A stretch of DNA of 64,000 bases from Clostridium_AT stratigraminis (GCF_045310675.1 NZ_JBJHZZ010000001.1:744001-808000), one strand, 5' to 3'; positions 33,804-43,689 are shown, counted from the stretch's first letter. Notes: generated by a model from the letters alone, not told the origin. Translations and numbers: made by a program.

Positions 33804-33927
33804 AAAATCACCTCATATTATTAATCATAAGTTTTAATAGAAATTTCATTATTGGTATTATAAGCACTAAGTCCATAATTTATCCATTTTATTATAAAGG
33901 TGGATGCCAAGTAAAAATATGAACCTT

Positions 33928-33956
33928 CAATTATTTATATCCTATATAAATAATTG
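33928..33956. promoter_or_regulatory. Perfect palindrome between divergent genes
   Basis: CAATTATTTATAT (33928-33940), spacer CCT, ATATAAATAATTG (33944-33956): 13-bp perfect arms between the prenyltransferase gene (- strand) and the oxidoreductase gene (+ strand). It may be an operator for one or both; a simple hairpin is the alternative. There is no T-run. Confidence 0.45.
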
Positions 33957-34065
33957 GTGAACTTTATATGTACCTATATGATATAATTTTATGTATAGAT
34001 AAAAAAGTATTGCTTTGGTAGATGATAAACTGGGAAGTATATAAAATGTAATAAGAGGGATTGAA

Positions 34066-34974
34066 ATGAAAATTGGAATTATTGGTTTAGGTGACATTGC
34101 TAAAAAGGCTTACTTACCTGTACTTTCTGAAAAGGAGGGTATAGACTTGGTGTTATGTACAAGAAATAATGATACATTAAATAGCTTGTCAAAAAAATAT
34201 AGAATTCTTGAAACCGTACAAAATGTAGATGAACTCATTTCTAAAGGCATTGATGCTGCATTTGTAAGTACTGCAACTGAGGCTCATTTTGAAGTCGCGG
34301 AAAAACTGCTTATGAATGGCATTAATACTTATATAGATAAACCTATATCTATGAACTTCGATGAAACTCAAAAAATTGTTAAACTTGCAAAGAAAAGCGG
34401 TAAAATTGCAATGGTGGGATTTAACAGAAGATTTATACCAAGGGTGAAAGAGCTAAAGGAACATGGTAAAGCAAATATAATAATTATGCAAAAGAATAGG
34501 TATTCTTTACCAGACCATAAAAGAAGGTTTATTGTAGAAGACTTTATACATGTGGTTGATACCCTTAGGTTTCTAATGGATACTGAGGTTAAGGATCTAA
34601 AAGTAGAGTGCCTTAAGAAAGGGGAAATGCTCCATAGCCTTGTAATACAGCTAGTGGGAGAAGGCTGCATAGCAATTGGCGTTATGAACAGAAATGGCGG
34701 TGTTACTGAAGAAGTAATAGAATATATGACAGGCCATGATAAATACGTAGTAAACAGTCTTGTTGAAACAACACATTATCACAATAAAGAAGTGAACATA
34801 ATAAAATTTGGTGATTGGGAGCCAACGCTATATAAACGTGGCTTTTATCAAATAGTAGATCATTTTATAGATTGTGTGAGAAATAATAAGACTCCTGTTC
34901 CATCTATTGATGATTCACTAATTACTCATGAGATATGTGAAAGAATAGTTAGATACATTGATGCAAGTGCTTAA
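34066..34974 (+). CDS. Gfo/Idh/MocA family oxidoreductase
   Basis: 302 residues. Rossmann motif MKIGIIGLGDIAKKAYLP at the N-terminus binds NAD(P); the EKP-like motif is IDKPISMN (about 96), and VGFNRRFIPR follows. The C-terminal domain is the usual beta-sheet dimer/substrate domain. Members oxidise or reduce sugars and inositol derivatives. The substrate is not predictable. It is followed by the YitT gene, whose ribosome site is 36 bases after its stop, so the two could be cotranscribed. Confidence 0.88.
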   Translation: MKIGIIGLGDIAKKAYLPVLSEKEGIDLVLCTRNNDTLNSLSKKYRILETVQNVDELISKGIDAAFVSTATEAHFEVAEKLLMNGINTYIDKPISMNFDETQKIVKLAKKSGKIAMVGFNRRFIPRVKELKEHGKANIIIMQKNRYSLPDHKRRFIVEDFIHVVDTLRFLMDTEVKDLKVECLKKGEMLHSLVIQLVGEGCIAIGVMNRNGGVTEEVIEYMTGHDKYVVNSLVETTHYHNKEVNIIKFGDWEPTLYKRGFYQIVDHFIDCVRNNKTPVPSIDDSLITHEICERIVRYIDASA

Positions 34975-35017
34975 GTCAGATAAGTTAAAAAGAAATTATT
35001 TAATTAAGGGGAGTATT

Positions 35018-35881
35018 ATGCTGAGACGTGAAATATTTAATAGGCAAAATATAAAATATGCAGCCTTAGTTATTGCAGGATGTTTCATAGCTTCAATTGG
35101 CGTAAACATGTTTTTGATAAATGCAAAGTTATTTAGTGCTGGATTGTCAGGTATAGCAATTTTGGTACAGTATGCCCTAAAAGTTCCTGCTGGATATACT
35201 GTGCTAATTGGAAACATTCCATTACTCCTACTTAGTTACAGGATGTTAAGTAAAAGGTTTACTTTTTACAGCACACTTGGAACGCTTTCCTTATCATTAT
35301 TTCTTGTACTTACACAAAACTTAACAAGTATTATATCAGTCCATGACACACTCCTACTTTGCGTCTATGGAGGAATATTGACGGGTACGGGGCATGGCTT
35401 AGCCTATGCAAATCATGGGTCTGAAGGCGGCATGGATATTGTAGTAATGCTAGTCAAAAAGAAATATGACAGCTTCGATGTAGGGCAGCTGGGGTTTATT
35501 GTAAATTGTGTAGTAGTATTTATCGGGATGTTGTTAAATGGAATACCCATAGCTTTATATACACTAATGAGTATGTATATATCAGGTTTTGTTACAGATA
35601 AAATCATTCATGGTTTATCAAGAAAAAAGGTGTTACTTATAATTACTGAAAAGCAGCAAGAAGTATGCAAATTTATTGAAGACTATAAATTTCATGGAGC
35701 CGCTATATTAGAGGGTAAGTCACTTGTAGGTAATGAAAGAAAAGTTATATATTGTATAGTCCATGTATCAAAACTGCCTACATTTAAATTTGGAGTTTTA
35801 AAAATAGATAACAATGCTATTATTTCAATACTTGATGCTTCCGAGGTAGATGGAAGAGGCTTTAATACAAATATTCTATAA
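35018..35881 (+). CDS. YitT family membrane protein
   Basis: 287 residues from ATG 35018 with ribosome site AAGGGGAG; an upstream in-frame ATG at 34958 overlaps the oxidoreductase gene. Five to six membrane helices (N-terminal YitT_membrane domain, with NHGSEGGMDIVVMLVKKKY) precede the soluble C-terminal DUF2179 domain (about 205-287; KVLLIITEKQQEVCKFI, LDASEVDGRGF). YitT proteins are of unclear transport function and are common in Firmicutes. Confidence 0.9.
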   Translation: MLRREIFNRQNIKYAALVIAGCFIASIGVNMFLINAKLFSAGLSGIAILVQYALKVPAGYTVLIGNIPLLLLSYRMLSKRFTFYSTLGTLSLSLFLVLTQNLTSIISVHDTLLLCVYGGILTGTGHGLAYANHGSEGGMDIVVMLVKKKYDSFDVGQLGFIVNCVVVFIGMLLNGIPIALYTLMSMYISGFVTDKIIHGLSRKKVLLIITEKQQEVCKFIEDYKFHGAAILEGKSLVGNERKVIYCIVHVSKLPTFKFGVLKIDNNAIISILDASEVDGRGFNTNIL

Positions 35882-36039
35882 GATGTGAGGAAAAAACTGC
35901 AAGCAAGGATTATCTACATGTATGTGGCATTCTATTATAAAATGTGCCTTAATACATACTTTTTGCTACATGACAAAAAATAAACCTTCTTATATAATAA
36001 TATCATACTAAAAATTTTAGGAAGAAGGCTAAAGGTACC

Positions 36040-39000
36040 ATGAAAAGAATAAATGAAATTTTTAGTGATTATAAGGCAGGAAATAATATAAATACTGCTG
36101 TTGTAGAATCCGTAGTCTTTAGTAAGAAAACTAAAGCGCTAGAAATGAAGCTAAGCTCAGATAAATATATTGAGATAAAAGAATTTGAACCATTTAATAG
36201 ATTTATAAGAGAAAGGTTTAGCATAGAAGAGTCTATAATCACTGTAAATTATGCTGATGGAACAGATAAAAAGCCAATAGATGTAGAACTGAAAAATATT
36301 ATTATTTCTCTATCTGGTAAATATCCCGCCTTAAAATCAGTTCAGAATAATTGCGAATATGAAGTTATTAATAATACTATAAATTTTAATTTTAAAATAG
36401 CTGTTTCAGATTTTTTAAAAGCCATGGATTATGATAAAAAGATATATAATGCCATAAAAAGTTTATATGGCACAGAATATAAAATAAATTTTATTGATAA
36501 AGTAAGCAGTGATGAATTATTAAGGATGGAAGAGAAGTCCCATGCTAGTGAAATTATTCTGGCTCATAAGGAAATAGTGGATACTCCAAAGCTGCCAAAG
36601 GAAGTTAATGAAAAAAAAGTAGAAACAAAGGCAGAGCCAGAGGCTAAAAAAGGAGATTCAACCCTCATATTAGGAAGAAATTCTAAAATAAAGGAAGCTG
36701 TAATTAAAATTACTGATATTACACCTGACGAAGGAAGAATTGCACTTGAAGGTGAAATATCTAATATGGAGTCCAAGGAATTAAAAAGCGGAAAAACTTT
36801 AGTTTCCTTTGATCTCTATGACGGTTCAAGTTCCATGACCTGTAAGTCCTTTTTAAAGCCAGGTGAAGAGGAGGAGGTCTTACCAAGGCTTAAAAAAGCC
36901 AAAGGTGTTAAGTTATGTGGAAATGCAAGCTACAGTAAGTTTTCCGGGGAAGTTGAAATGATAGCAAATACTATTATTGAGACTGAAGGAATAAAGAAAT
37001 TAAAGAGACAGGATAAGGCAGAGGTTAAGAGGGTAGAGCTTCACATGCACTCACAGATGAGCCAAATGGATGCCATGACCAGTGCAGCTGATTTAATTAA
37101 AAGGGCAATGAGTTGGGGGATGAAATCCATTGCCATAACAGATCATGGAGTTGTTCAAGCCTTTCCAGAGGCCCATAAGCTTTTAGGAAGAGACAATCCT
37201 GATATGAAGATTTTATATGGAGTTGAAGCCTATTTAGCCCCAGATAAAAGGTCATCTGTAACAAACCTAAAGGGACAAAGTATTGATACTACCTACTGTG
37301 TACTGGATTTGGAAACAACAGGCTTTTCACCTATAACTGAAAAAATTACTGAAATAGGGATTATGAAATATAAGGATGGAAAGGTAATAGATGAGTTTAG
37401 TACCTTTGTAAATCCTGAAAAACCTATACCTTTAAGAGTTGTTGAGGTTACTAATATAACTGATGATATGGTAAGAGAGGCTGAAACCATAGACAGTATA
37501 TTTCCCCAAATGCTGGATTTTATTAAGGACAGTGTTTTAGTTGCTCACAATGCTTCCTTTGATGTAGGTTTTTTAAAGCATAATGCAAAGGTATTAGGTT
37601 ATGATTTTGATTTTACCTATTTGGATACCTTAACTTTAGCACAAGAACTCTTTCCTGATTTTAAAACTTATAAACTAGGAAGAATTGCTAAAAACCTTGG
37701 AATAAAGGTTGAGGTTGCCCATAGAGCCCTAGATGACGTGGATACTACGGTTAAGGTTTTTAAAATAATGCTTGAAAAGCTGAAAGAAAGAGGAGCAGAA
37801 AGTCTTCAAGATATTGATATATACGGCTCTGATGAAGAAGCTAAAAAAGAGGAATTTAAAAAGCTTAAAACCTATCATGCAATCATTCTAGCTAAGGATT
37901 ATACTGGTCTAAAGAATTTATATAAGCTAGTTTCCTATTCTAATTTAGATTACTTTTATAAAAAACCCCGTATATTAAAGAGCATGTATAAAAAGTATTC
38001 AGAGGGTTTAATTATTGGAAGTGCCTGCAGTGAAGGAGAGCTTTATCAGGCAATACTACTCGGAAAAGCTGATGAAGAAATTGAAGCTATTGCAGGAGAT
38101 TACGATTATTTGGAAATACAGCCTCTAGGCAATAATGATTATTTGGTAAGAACTGAACAGGTGCCTGACAAGGATTATTTAAAAGAAATTAATAAAAAGA
38201 TTGTAGCCCTTGGTGAAAAATTAAATAAACCTGTTGTAGCTACAGGAGATGTTCATTTTATGGATCCTGAGGATGAGATATACAGGCGTATATTAGAGGC
38301 AGGACAGGGCTTTAAGGATGCAGATAATCAAGCTCCCTTGTATTTAAAAACTACTGAGGAAATGCTTCAGGAATTTTCTTACTTAGGAAGAGAAAAGGCC
38401 TATGAGGTGGTGGTTACAAATACCAATTTAATATCAGATATGTGTCAGCAGATTAGTCCTATTTCGCCAGAAAAGTGCCCACCACACATTGATGGCTGTG
38501 AGCAGACCATTAAGGATATTGCCTTTGGAAAGGCTCATGAACTATATGGAAACCCGCTGCCTGAAATTGTTCAGCATAGACTAGATAAGGAGTTAGATTC
38601 CATAATAAAAAATGGCTTTTCAGTAATGTATATTATTGCGCAAAAGCTTGTTTGGAAATCAAATGAAGATGGCTATTTAGTTGGTTCTAGAGGTTCTGTC
38701 GGTTCCTCAGTTGTAGCCTATATGACAGGAATTACAGAGGTAAATGCTATGCCGCCTCATTACAGATGCAAAAAATGCAAGTATTCAGACTTTACGGATT
38801 ATGGACTTAAAAATGGATTTGATCTGCCTGATAAGTTATGCCCTGTATGCGGAGAAACGCTATCTAAGGATGGCATAGACATTCCATTTGAAACTTTCTT
38901 AGGCTTTAATGGAGACAAGGAACCAGATATAGATTTAAACTTTTCAGGTGAATATCAGGCAAAGGCTCATAAATATACAGAGGTTATATTTGGAAAGGGA

Positions 39001-40371
39001 ACTACCTTTAAGGCAGGTACTATAGGTACTATTGCAGAGAAAACAGCCTTTGGCTATGTAAAAAAGTATTATGAGGAAAAAAATCGTACAGTAAGTAAGG
39101 CAGAAATCATTAGAATTTCAAAGGGCTGTACGGGCATAAAAAGAACTACAGGACAGCATCCAGGTGGAATTATAGTTGTTCCTAAGGGAAGAGAAATCTT
39201 TGAATTCTGCCCAGTGCAGCATCCAGCTGATGACCCTGATTCAGACATTATAACAACACATTTTGATTACCATTCTATTGATCAAAATTTATTGAAACTT
39301 GATATATTAGGCCATGATGATCCTACAGTTATAAGAATGCTGCAAGATATTACAGGAGTGGATCCACAAAAGATACCTATGGATGATAGAGAAACTATGT
39401 CTATATTTTCATCCACAGAGGCATTAGGAGTAACACCACAGCAGATAAATTCTAAGGTTGGAACCTTTGGTATTCCTGAGTTTGGTACTAAGTTTGTAAG
39501 AGGAATGCTTCTAGATACTATGCCAAAAGCCTTTACTGATTTAATATGTATATCAGGACTTTCTCATGGTACAGATGTATGGCTTGGTAACGCAAAGGAC
39601 TTAATAGATGCAGGAATAGTTACCTTAAGTGAAGCAGTTTGTACTAGAGACGATATTATGATTTATCTTATTAAGAAGGGTCTGCCTCCTAATACTGCCT
39701 TTAAGATTATGGAACTGGTTCGTAAAGGAAAGGCTTTAAAGGATCCTGTTAAGTGGGCTGAATATGAGGCATTAATGAGGGAACATGAGGTTCCTGAATG
39801 GTACATTGATTCATGTAGAAAAATAAAATACATGTTTCCTAAGGCCCATGCAGCAGCCTATGTTATGATGGCCTTTAGAATTGCCTGGTTTAAGGTACAT
39901 ATACCTAAGGCTTACTACGCTGCTTATTTCACCATAAGAGCAAAGGCTTTTGACTCAGAATTTATGATTTTCGGAAAAGAAAAAGTTAAGGAAAAGATGA
40001 AGGAAATAGAAATAATGGGAAATGCAGCCCCGCCTAAAGATAAGGATATGTATGATGATTTAGAAATTGTTCTTGAAATGTATGAGAGGGGTATAAGATT
40101 CTTGCCAATTGACTTATATAAATCTCACGCTACAAAATTTATAGTAGAGGAAGAAGGCTTAAGACCACCTTTTAACAGCATAGCAGGCATGGGTAATGTT
40201 GCAGCAGAAGGTATTTATAGTGCTGCCCATGAAGAAAAACCCCTAAGCTCTGTAGAAGATGTTAAGAAGCGAGGTAAGATTGGAAATGCAGGTATAGATT
40301 TACTTAAAAAGTTTGGCTGCTTAAAGGGTCTGCCAGAAAGTGATCAACTGAGCTTCTTTGATTTTATGTAA
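36040..40371 (+). CDS. polC: DNA polymerase III alpha subunit, Gram-positive type PolC
   Basis: 1443 residues, full PolC length. Order: N-terminal region (about 1-210), OB domain (about 215-330), PHP domain start at about 333 (ELHMHSQMSQMDAM), DEDDh proofreading exonuclease inserted at about 423-590 (LDLETTGFSP; HNASFDVGFL; HRALDDVDTT), remaining PHP, then the polymerase core with a zinc site CKKCKYSD...CPVCG (about 909-945), palm acidic residues in PDIDLNFSGEYQ (about 962) and DILGHDDPT (about 1086). It is the main replicative polymerase. Chromosomal anchor for the window; no sign of transfer. Confidence 0.98.
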   Translation: MKRINEIFSDYKAGNNINTAVVESVVFSKKTKALEMKLSSDKYIEIKEFEPFNRFIRERFSIEESIITVNYADGTDKKPIDVELKNIIISLSGKYPALKSVQNNCEYEVINNTINFNFKIAVSDFLKAMDYDKKIYNAIKSLYGTEYKINFIDKVSSDELLRMEEKSHASEIILAHKEIVDTPKLPKEVNEKKVETKAEPEAKKGDSTLILGRNSKIKEAVIKITDITPDEGRIALEGEISNMESKELKSGKTLVSFDLYDGSSSMTCKSFLKPGEEEEVLPRLKKAKGVKLCGNASYSKFSGEVEMIANTIIETEGIKKLKRQDKAEVKRVELHMHSQMSQMDAMTSAADLIKRAMSWGMKSIAITDHGVVQAFPEAHKLLGRDNPDMKILYGVEAYLAPDKRSSVTNLKGQSIDTTYCVLDLETTGFSPITEKITEIGIMKYKDGKVIDEFSTFVNPEKPIPLRVVEVTNITDDMVREAETIDSIFPQMLDFIKDSVLVAHNASFDVGFLKHNAKVLGYDFDFTYLDTLTLAQELFPDFKTYKLGRIAKNLGIKVEVAHRALDDVDTTVKVFKIMLEKLKERGAESLQDIDIYGSDEEAKKEEFKKLKTYHAIILAKDYTGLKNLYKLVSYSNLDYFYKKPRILKSMYKKYSEGLIIGSACSEGELYQAILLGKADEEIEAIAGDYDYLEIQPLGNNDYLVRTEQVPDKDYLKEINKKIVALGEKLNKPVVATGDVHFMDPEDEIYRRILEAGQGFKDADNQAPLYLKTTEEMLQEFSYLGREKAYEVVVTNTNLISDMCQQISPISPEKCPPHIDGCEQTIKDIAFGKAHELYGNPLPEIVQHRLDKELDSIIKNGFSVMYIIAQKLVWKSNEDGYLVGSRGSVGSSVVAYMTGITEVNAMPPHYRCKKCKYSDFTDYGLKNGFDLPDKLCPVCGETLSKDGIDIPFETFLGFNGDKEPDIDLNFSGEYQAKAHKYTEVIFGKGTTFKAGTIGTIAEKTAFGYVKKYYEEKNRTVSKAEIIRISKGCTGIKRTTGQHPGGIIVVPKGREIFEFCPVQHPADDPDSDIITTHFDYHSIDQNLLKLDILGHDDPTVIRMLQDITGVDPQKIPMDDRETMSIFSSTEALGVTPQQINSKVGTFGIPEFGTKFVRGMLLDTMPKAFTDLICISGLSHGTDVWLGNAKDLIDAGIVTLSEAVCTRDDIMIYLIKKGLPPNTAFKIMELVRKGKALKDPVKWAEYEALMREHEVPEWYIDSCRKIKYMFPKAHAAAYVMMAFRIAWFKVHIPKAYYAAYFTIRAKAFDSEFMIFGKEKVKEKMKEIEIMGNAAPPKDKDMYDDLEIVLEMYERGIRFLPIDLYKSHATKFIVEEEGLRPPFNSIAGMGNVAAEGIYSAAHEEKPLSSVEDVKKRGKIGNAGIDLLKKFGCLKGLPESDQLSFFDFM

Positions 40372-40473
40372 AAAGTAAAATACTTAAGAATTCTTAATGC
40401 TTTATCAGTTAAATTTAATAGGATTATCTATGGTATTAAATATGACCTTATATAAAATGGTGGAGGTGAAGTC

Positions 40474-40833
40474 ATGGAACAACCAATCTGTAAAACTATT
40501 GATGAATATATTTCTCTATTTCCCCATGAAATTCAGGAGAAACTCAAAAATATAAGAAAAGTTATTAAAGAAGCTGCACCTGGTGCAGAAGAGGTTATAA
40601 GCTATCAAATGCCAGCCTTTAAATTTCATGGAATTTTAGTATACTTTGCTGTTTTTAAAAAACATATAGGCTTTTATCCTACCTCTAGTGGAATTACTGC
40701 CTTTAAAGATGAATTATCTAAATATAAAGGGGGTAAAGGTTCTGTTCAATTTCCACTTGATGAACCTATTCCCTACGAATTAATAAGTAGGATTGTTAAA
40801 TTTAGAGTTAATGAGAATATGAAAGATCATTAA
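40474..40833 (+). CDS. DUF1801 (YdhG-like) domain protein
   Basis: 119 residues. The DUF1801 pattern is clear: Y...FP.E...KL..IR..I.EAAP.AEE.ISY.MPAFK..G.LVYFA.FK.HIGFYP, with C-terminal GKGSVQFP...PIP..LI..IVKFR. The family includes the Bacillus Fra/YdhG frataxin-like protein implicated in iron delivery; most members are uncharacterised. Ribosome site TGGAGGTG. Monocistronic. Confidence 0.88.
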   Translation: MEQPICKTIDEYISLFPHEIQEKLKNIRKVIKEAAPGAEEVISYQMPAFKFHGILVYFAVFKKHIGFYPTSSGITAFKDELSKYKGGKGSVQFPLDEPIPYELISRIVKFRVNENMKDH

Positions 40834-40932
40834 AATTTAGCTTGTTTCATTAGCACTTAATAATTAAAGTAATGAAGTGCTTTATGAAAGTATTTATTGA
40901 TGGTTTACCATATTTTGTGATATAATAATTAG

Positions 40933-40945
40933 GTGAGCGGATTGC
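40933..40945. repeat. Left 13-bp arm of a 315-bp-spanning inverted repeat
   Basis: GTGAGCGGATTGC; its exact reverse complement GCAATCCGCTCAC is at 41235-41247. The two arms enclose the small membrane-protein gene. They might be a mobile-element-like boundary or part of a long-range RNA fold of its transcript. Confidence 0.5.
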
Positions 40946-41013
40946 GGGACTATGCAAATTTGCTTATAAAACTAGAAATAATTGTGCTTAGTGCAATAGG
41001 AAGCTTGGCAGAG

Positions 41014-41199
41014 CTACTTATTGCCTTCTTTTTTGTCCAGATTTAATGTGATTTCAGAGGAAAACTCGTCATTTTTAACAGTAGTTTTTGATTGGAACAA
41101 AGCTTTCATTATCTCCTGCCTATAACAGAAACAAAACAGCATAGCAACAACACCTAACATTGTGACACATAATATGGCAGTAATAAAATTTAAATTCAC
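41014..41199 (-). CDS. Small single-pass membrane protein next to the agr locus
   Basis: 61 residues from GTG 41199, which has ribosome site AAGGAG; a longer reading from GTG 41247 lies in the inverted-repeat arm and has no ribosome site. One transmembrane helix (NFITAILCVTMLGVVAMLFCFCY, about 3-25) is followed by a charged cytosolic tail ending in KKEGNK. It is not an AgrD-type precursor (no EPEIPE tail). It lies inside the 13-bp inverted repeat, divergent from the regulator gene agrA. Function unknown. Confidence 0.6.
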   Translation of the reverse strand: MNLNFITAILCVTMLGVVAMLFCFCYRQEIMKALFQSKTTVKNDEFSSEITLNLDKKEGNK

Positions 41200-41451
41200 A
41201 AAACCACACTCCTTATATAAATTTTTGTTCAGGTGCAATCCGCTCACTTTTTTAATAGGGTAAGAAATGATATGTTCTGCAATTTAATAGTAGCACATAT
41301 TTCATTAGAATAATTAAATAATTCACAAAAGCTCCAATTTCTGTCATTAATTTCAGATGAACGTACCTTAATTTGTTAACTTTCAGGAAGGTATTTCCAA
41401 AATTTTATAGAATACTTATATAAGAACAAATCAATAGGGGATGATAACTAA

Positions 41452-42210
41452 ATGTACAATATATTAATTCTAGAAGATGATTGTATTCAGTTGAAAACCC
41501 TGTCTAATATTATTAAACAATCAGACCATATGTATAAGGTTTATGAAGCCCAAAGCATTTTTGAAGCTTTTAAAATAGCAGACCAAGTAATGATTGATCT
41601 TTTCTATATAGATATTAATTTAAAAACAGAATCCGGCCTTAAATTTGCTAAAGAAATAAGGAAAAAAGAAGACTATAAATTAACTTGGATAATATTTGTA
41701 ACAATTTATAAGGAGTATATGCTTTCAGCCTTTAAGAAAATCCATTGCTATGATTATATTATAAAGCCCTATGATGAAAAGGACATTCAAAGAATAACAA
41801 AGACTCTGCTTTCTGAGAGCAAGGCACAGATTGCTGTTACTGATATAAGAGAAAAATTTATAATAGTCAATGTAAAAAACATTCAGGTAAAAATATTTGT
41901 TGATGAAATAATTTTTGTGGAAGTATTTATTCGAACATCAATAATTCATACCATTAATGGTTCTTTCATAATAGACTATTTATCTCTTAAAAAATTACAT
42001 TCAATGATCGACCATAAAAATATTCTTCAAAGTCACCGATCTTATTTGATTAATTTAAAGTTTGTAAATAAAATTGAAAAAACAAATGATAAAACCTCTT
42101 TTAAAATCCACTTTTATAATACTGAGGAAACTGCATTATTAGGGAACAGCTACAAGAAGTACATAATGGATAGGTTCAATAATGCCGAAGGTGGGGATAA
42201 AAATGAGTGA
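41452..42210 (+). CDS. agrA: AgrA-type LytTR response regulator
   Basis: 252 residues. Receiver domain (about 1-125) with the acidic pocket EDD at 8-10 and phospho-acceptor D54 in FYIDINLKTESGLKFA; LytTR DNA-binding domain (about 140-245) with RTSIIHTINGSFIIDYLSLKKL and LQSHRSYLINLKFV. Such regulators bind paired direct repeats before agr-controlled promoters. It is cotranscribed with the sensor kinase gene, whose start overlaps its stop by eight bases. The genes for peptide and processing protein converge on this operon. Confidence 0.9.
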   Translation: MYNILILEDDCIQLKTLSNIIKQSDHMYKVYEAQSIFEAFKIADQVMIDLFYIDINLKTESGLKFAKEIRKKEDYKLTWIIFVTIYKEYMLSAFKKIHCYDYIIKPYDEKDIQRITKTLLSESKAQIAVTDIREKFIIVNVKNIQVKIFVDEIIFVEVFIRTSIIHTINGSFIIDYLSLKKLHSMIDHKNILQSHRSYLINLKFVNKIEKTNDKTSFKIHFYNTEETALLGNSYKKYIMDRFNNAEGGDKNE

Positions 42211-43468
42211 TTCTAAAATATTTATACTTATAATTCTTGAAGTAGGAAGCTTTATGCTGCTTTGGAACATGATTAATAGAAAATATGAAAAGAGGTTCCT
42301 AAAAAGTACTATAATTGTGATTATTACTTCGTTAGTGGTGATACTAACAAATTATATTTATCCGCCCCTACAGTTTTTTATAAACTACCTGTTTTTATTT
42401 ATAGCTATTAAGCTAGTATTCAAAAAGGATATTAAATATTTATTATTAGAGTTTGGCTTGATGCTTGCCATTTTCGGTATAATGCAGCTTGCTTTAATTA
42501 TTCTCTTAAGATTAGCAGCCCCGACTTTTTTTGCTAATGACGATTTCATGCCTTATTTAATTGCAAATCTTGTATGCTTCATTTTTAGTTTTTTTATTTA
42601 TAAATATGTTTCTTATGGAAAATTATTGATCTTTTTTAAGCAGGAAAGCTCTAAGATATACTTTTTTTCAGTAAATCTTCTCATATACATAATAATTGCT
42701 AAGTGGGTATGGAATTTTAAAAAATATGAATTTTTAGATGAGATTGCTTTGTATCTTGTTATTCCAATAATATTTATTTTAGCAAATTTATTTTTTCTTG
42801 AGATCCATATAAGAGAGAAGGAAATTAAGAAGTCACTGGAGGAATATAAAAAATACTCTCTAGTTATTTCAAAGTTATTTGAGGATGTTAGAGGAAGACA
42901 GCATGATTTTAAAAATCATTTAAATACATTATACAGCCTTATACTAACATCTGATGAAAAAAATTTAAAAAGTACTATAGCACAATATATGAATTCGCTT
43001 AACATTTCTTTAGAGAATATGGAAAAGGTTCTACAAACAAACAATGCAGTAGTTACAGCAATTATCTACAATAAAATAAATGAGGCTGCTAGATATAATA
43101 TTGAATTTAAGTATATTATACAAGGAGATACTGGATTTCCTTTTAAGGATTACGAACTTTCTGAGCTTTTAAATAATCTTCTTGATAACGCCTTCGAAGC
43201 TGTTCTATCTTCGGAAGGTAAGCTTAAGAAAGTATTTTTGAATATAGGGCATTTGGAAAAAGATTGTATTATTGAAATAGGGAATACTGGAGAAAGAATA
43301 GACTTTAATGATATTGGAAAGATTTTTAATCCAGGATATAGTACAAAAGAAGGAGAAAATCGAGGTTATGGCTTGTATAATGTAAAAAAGATAGTTGATT
43401 CTTATGGTGCAAGAATTCAACTATCCTTTGAAAATAACTGTACAATTTTTAGTATTAAATTGACCTAG
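42203..43468 (+). CDS. agrC: AgrC-type sensor histidine kinase (GHKL)
   Basis: 421 residues from ATG 42203 with ribosome site GGTGGGG; an in-frame ATG at 42182 has none. Six or seven membrane helices (about 1-200) form the peptide receptor. The phosphorylation His is in RGRQHDFKNHLNTLYSL, typical of the HPK10 (AgrC/ComD) class. The ATPase shows NNLLDNAFEAV (N box), EIGNTG (G1) and NRGYGLYNVKKIV (G2). The ligand should be the peptide encoded by agrD directly downstream on the other strand. Confidence 0.9.
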   Translation: MSDSKIFILIILEVGSFMLLWNMINRKYEKRFLKSTIIVIITSLVVILTNYIYPPLQFFINYLFLFIAIKLVFKKDIKYLLLEFGLMLAIFGIMQLALIILLRLAAPTFFANDDFMPYLIANLVCFIFSFFIYKYVSYGKLLIFFKQESSKIYFFSVNLLIYIIIAKWVWNFKKYEFLDEIALYLVIPIIFILANLFFLEIHIREKEIKKSLEEYKKYSLVISKLFEDVRGRQHDFKNHLNTLYSLILTSDEKNLKSTIAQYMNSLNISLENMEKVLQTNNAVVTAIIYNKINEAARYNIEFKYIIQGDTGFPFKDYELSELLNNLLDNAFEAVLSSEGKLKKVFLNIGHLEKDCIIEIGNTGERIDFNDIGKIFNPGYSTKEGENRGYGLYNVKKIVDSYGARIQLSFENNCTIFSIKLT

Positions 43469-43477
43469 TATATGTAA

Positions 43478-43621
43478 TTATTCTTCTTTTAAAATTTCTG
43501 GAATTTCGGGTTCTCCTAAAAATAAAAATGAACCGTACCATGGATATACAAATGAAGTTACAGTGAGACAAAGTGCACATAACATAGATTTACCCTTGAA
43601 ACTCATAACTAATTTTTTCAT
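43478..43621 (-). CDS. agrD: AgrD-type cyclic autoinducing peptide precursor
   Basis: 47 residues with a strong AAAGGAGG ribosome site. It has an amphipathic/hydrophobic leader (1-29), then the peptide region WYGSFLFL (28-35), and the conserved acidic recognition tail EPEIPEIL (37-44). Aligned with staphylococcal AgrD, where the ring ends at the residue before the D/E-rich tail, the ring would be residues 31-35, SFLFL. The ring-closing residue is Ser31, not Cys, so a lactone is predicted instead of a thiolactone. The only cysteines (15, 18) are in the leader. It lies 68 bases downstream of agrB. Confidence 0.88.
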   Translation of the reverse strand: MKKLVMSFKGKSMLCALCLTVTSFVYPWYGSFLFLGEPEIPEILKEE

Positions 43622-43689
43622 AAAAAAATCCTCCTTTAAATTTTAAACACTTAATAACTTTTTGCATCCTCCCAAAAGAAGGTATGCTG

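Noticed and set aside
41014..41199. Second AgrD-like peptide gene
   Set aside because: It lacks the acidic EPE-type tail and has a plain membrane-anchor pattern with a charged C-terminus.
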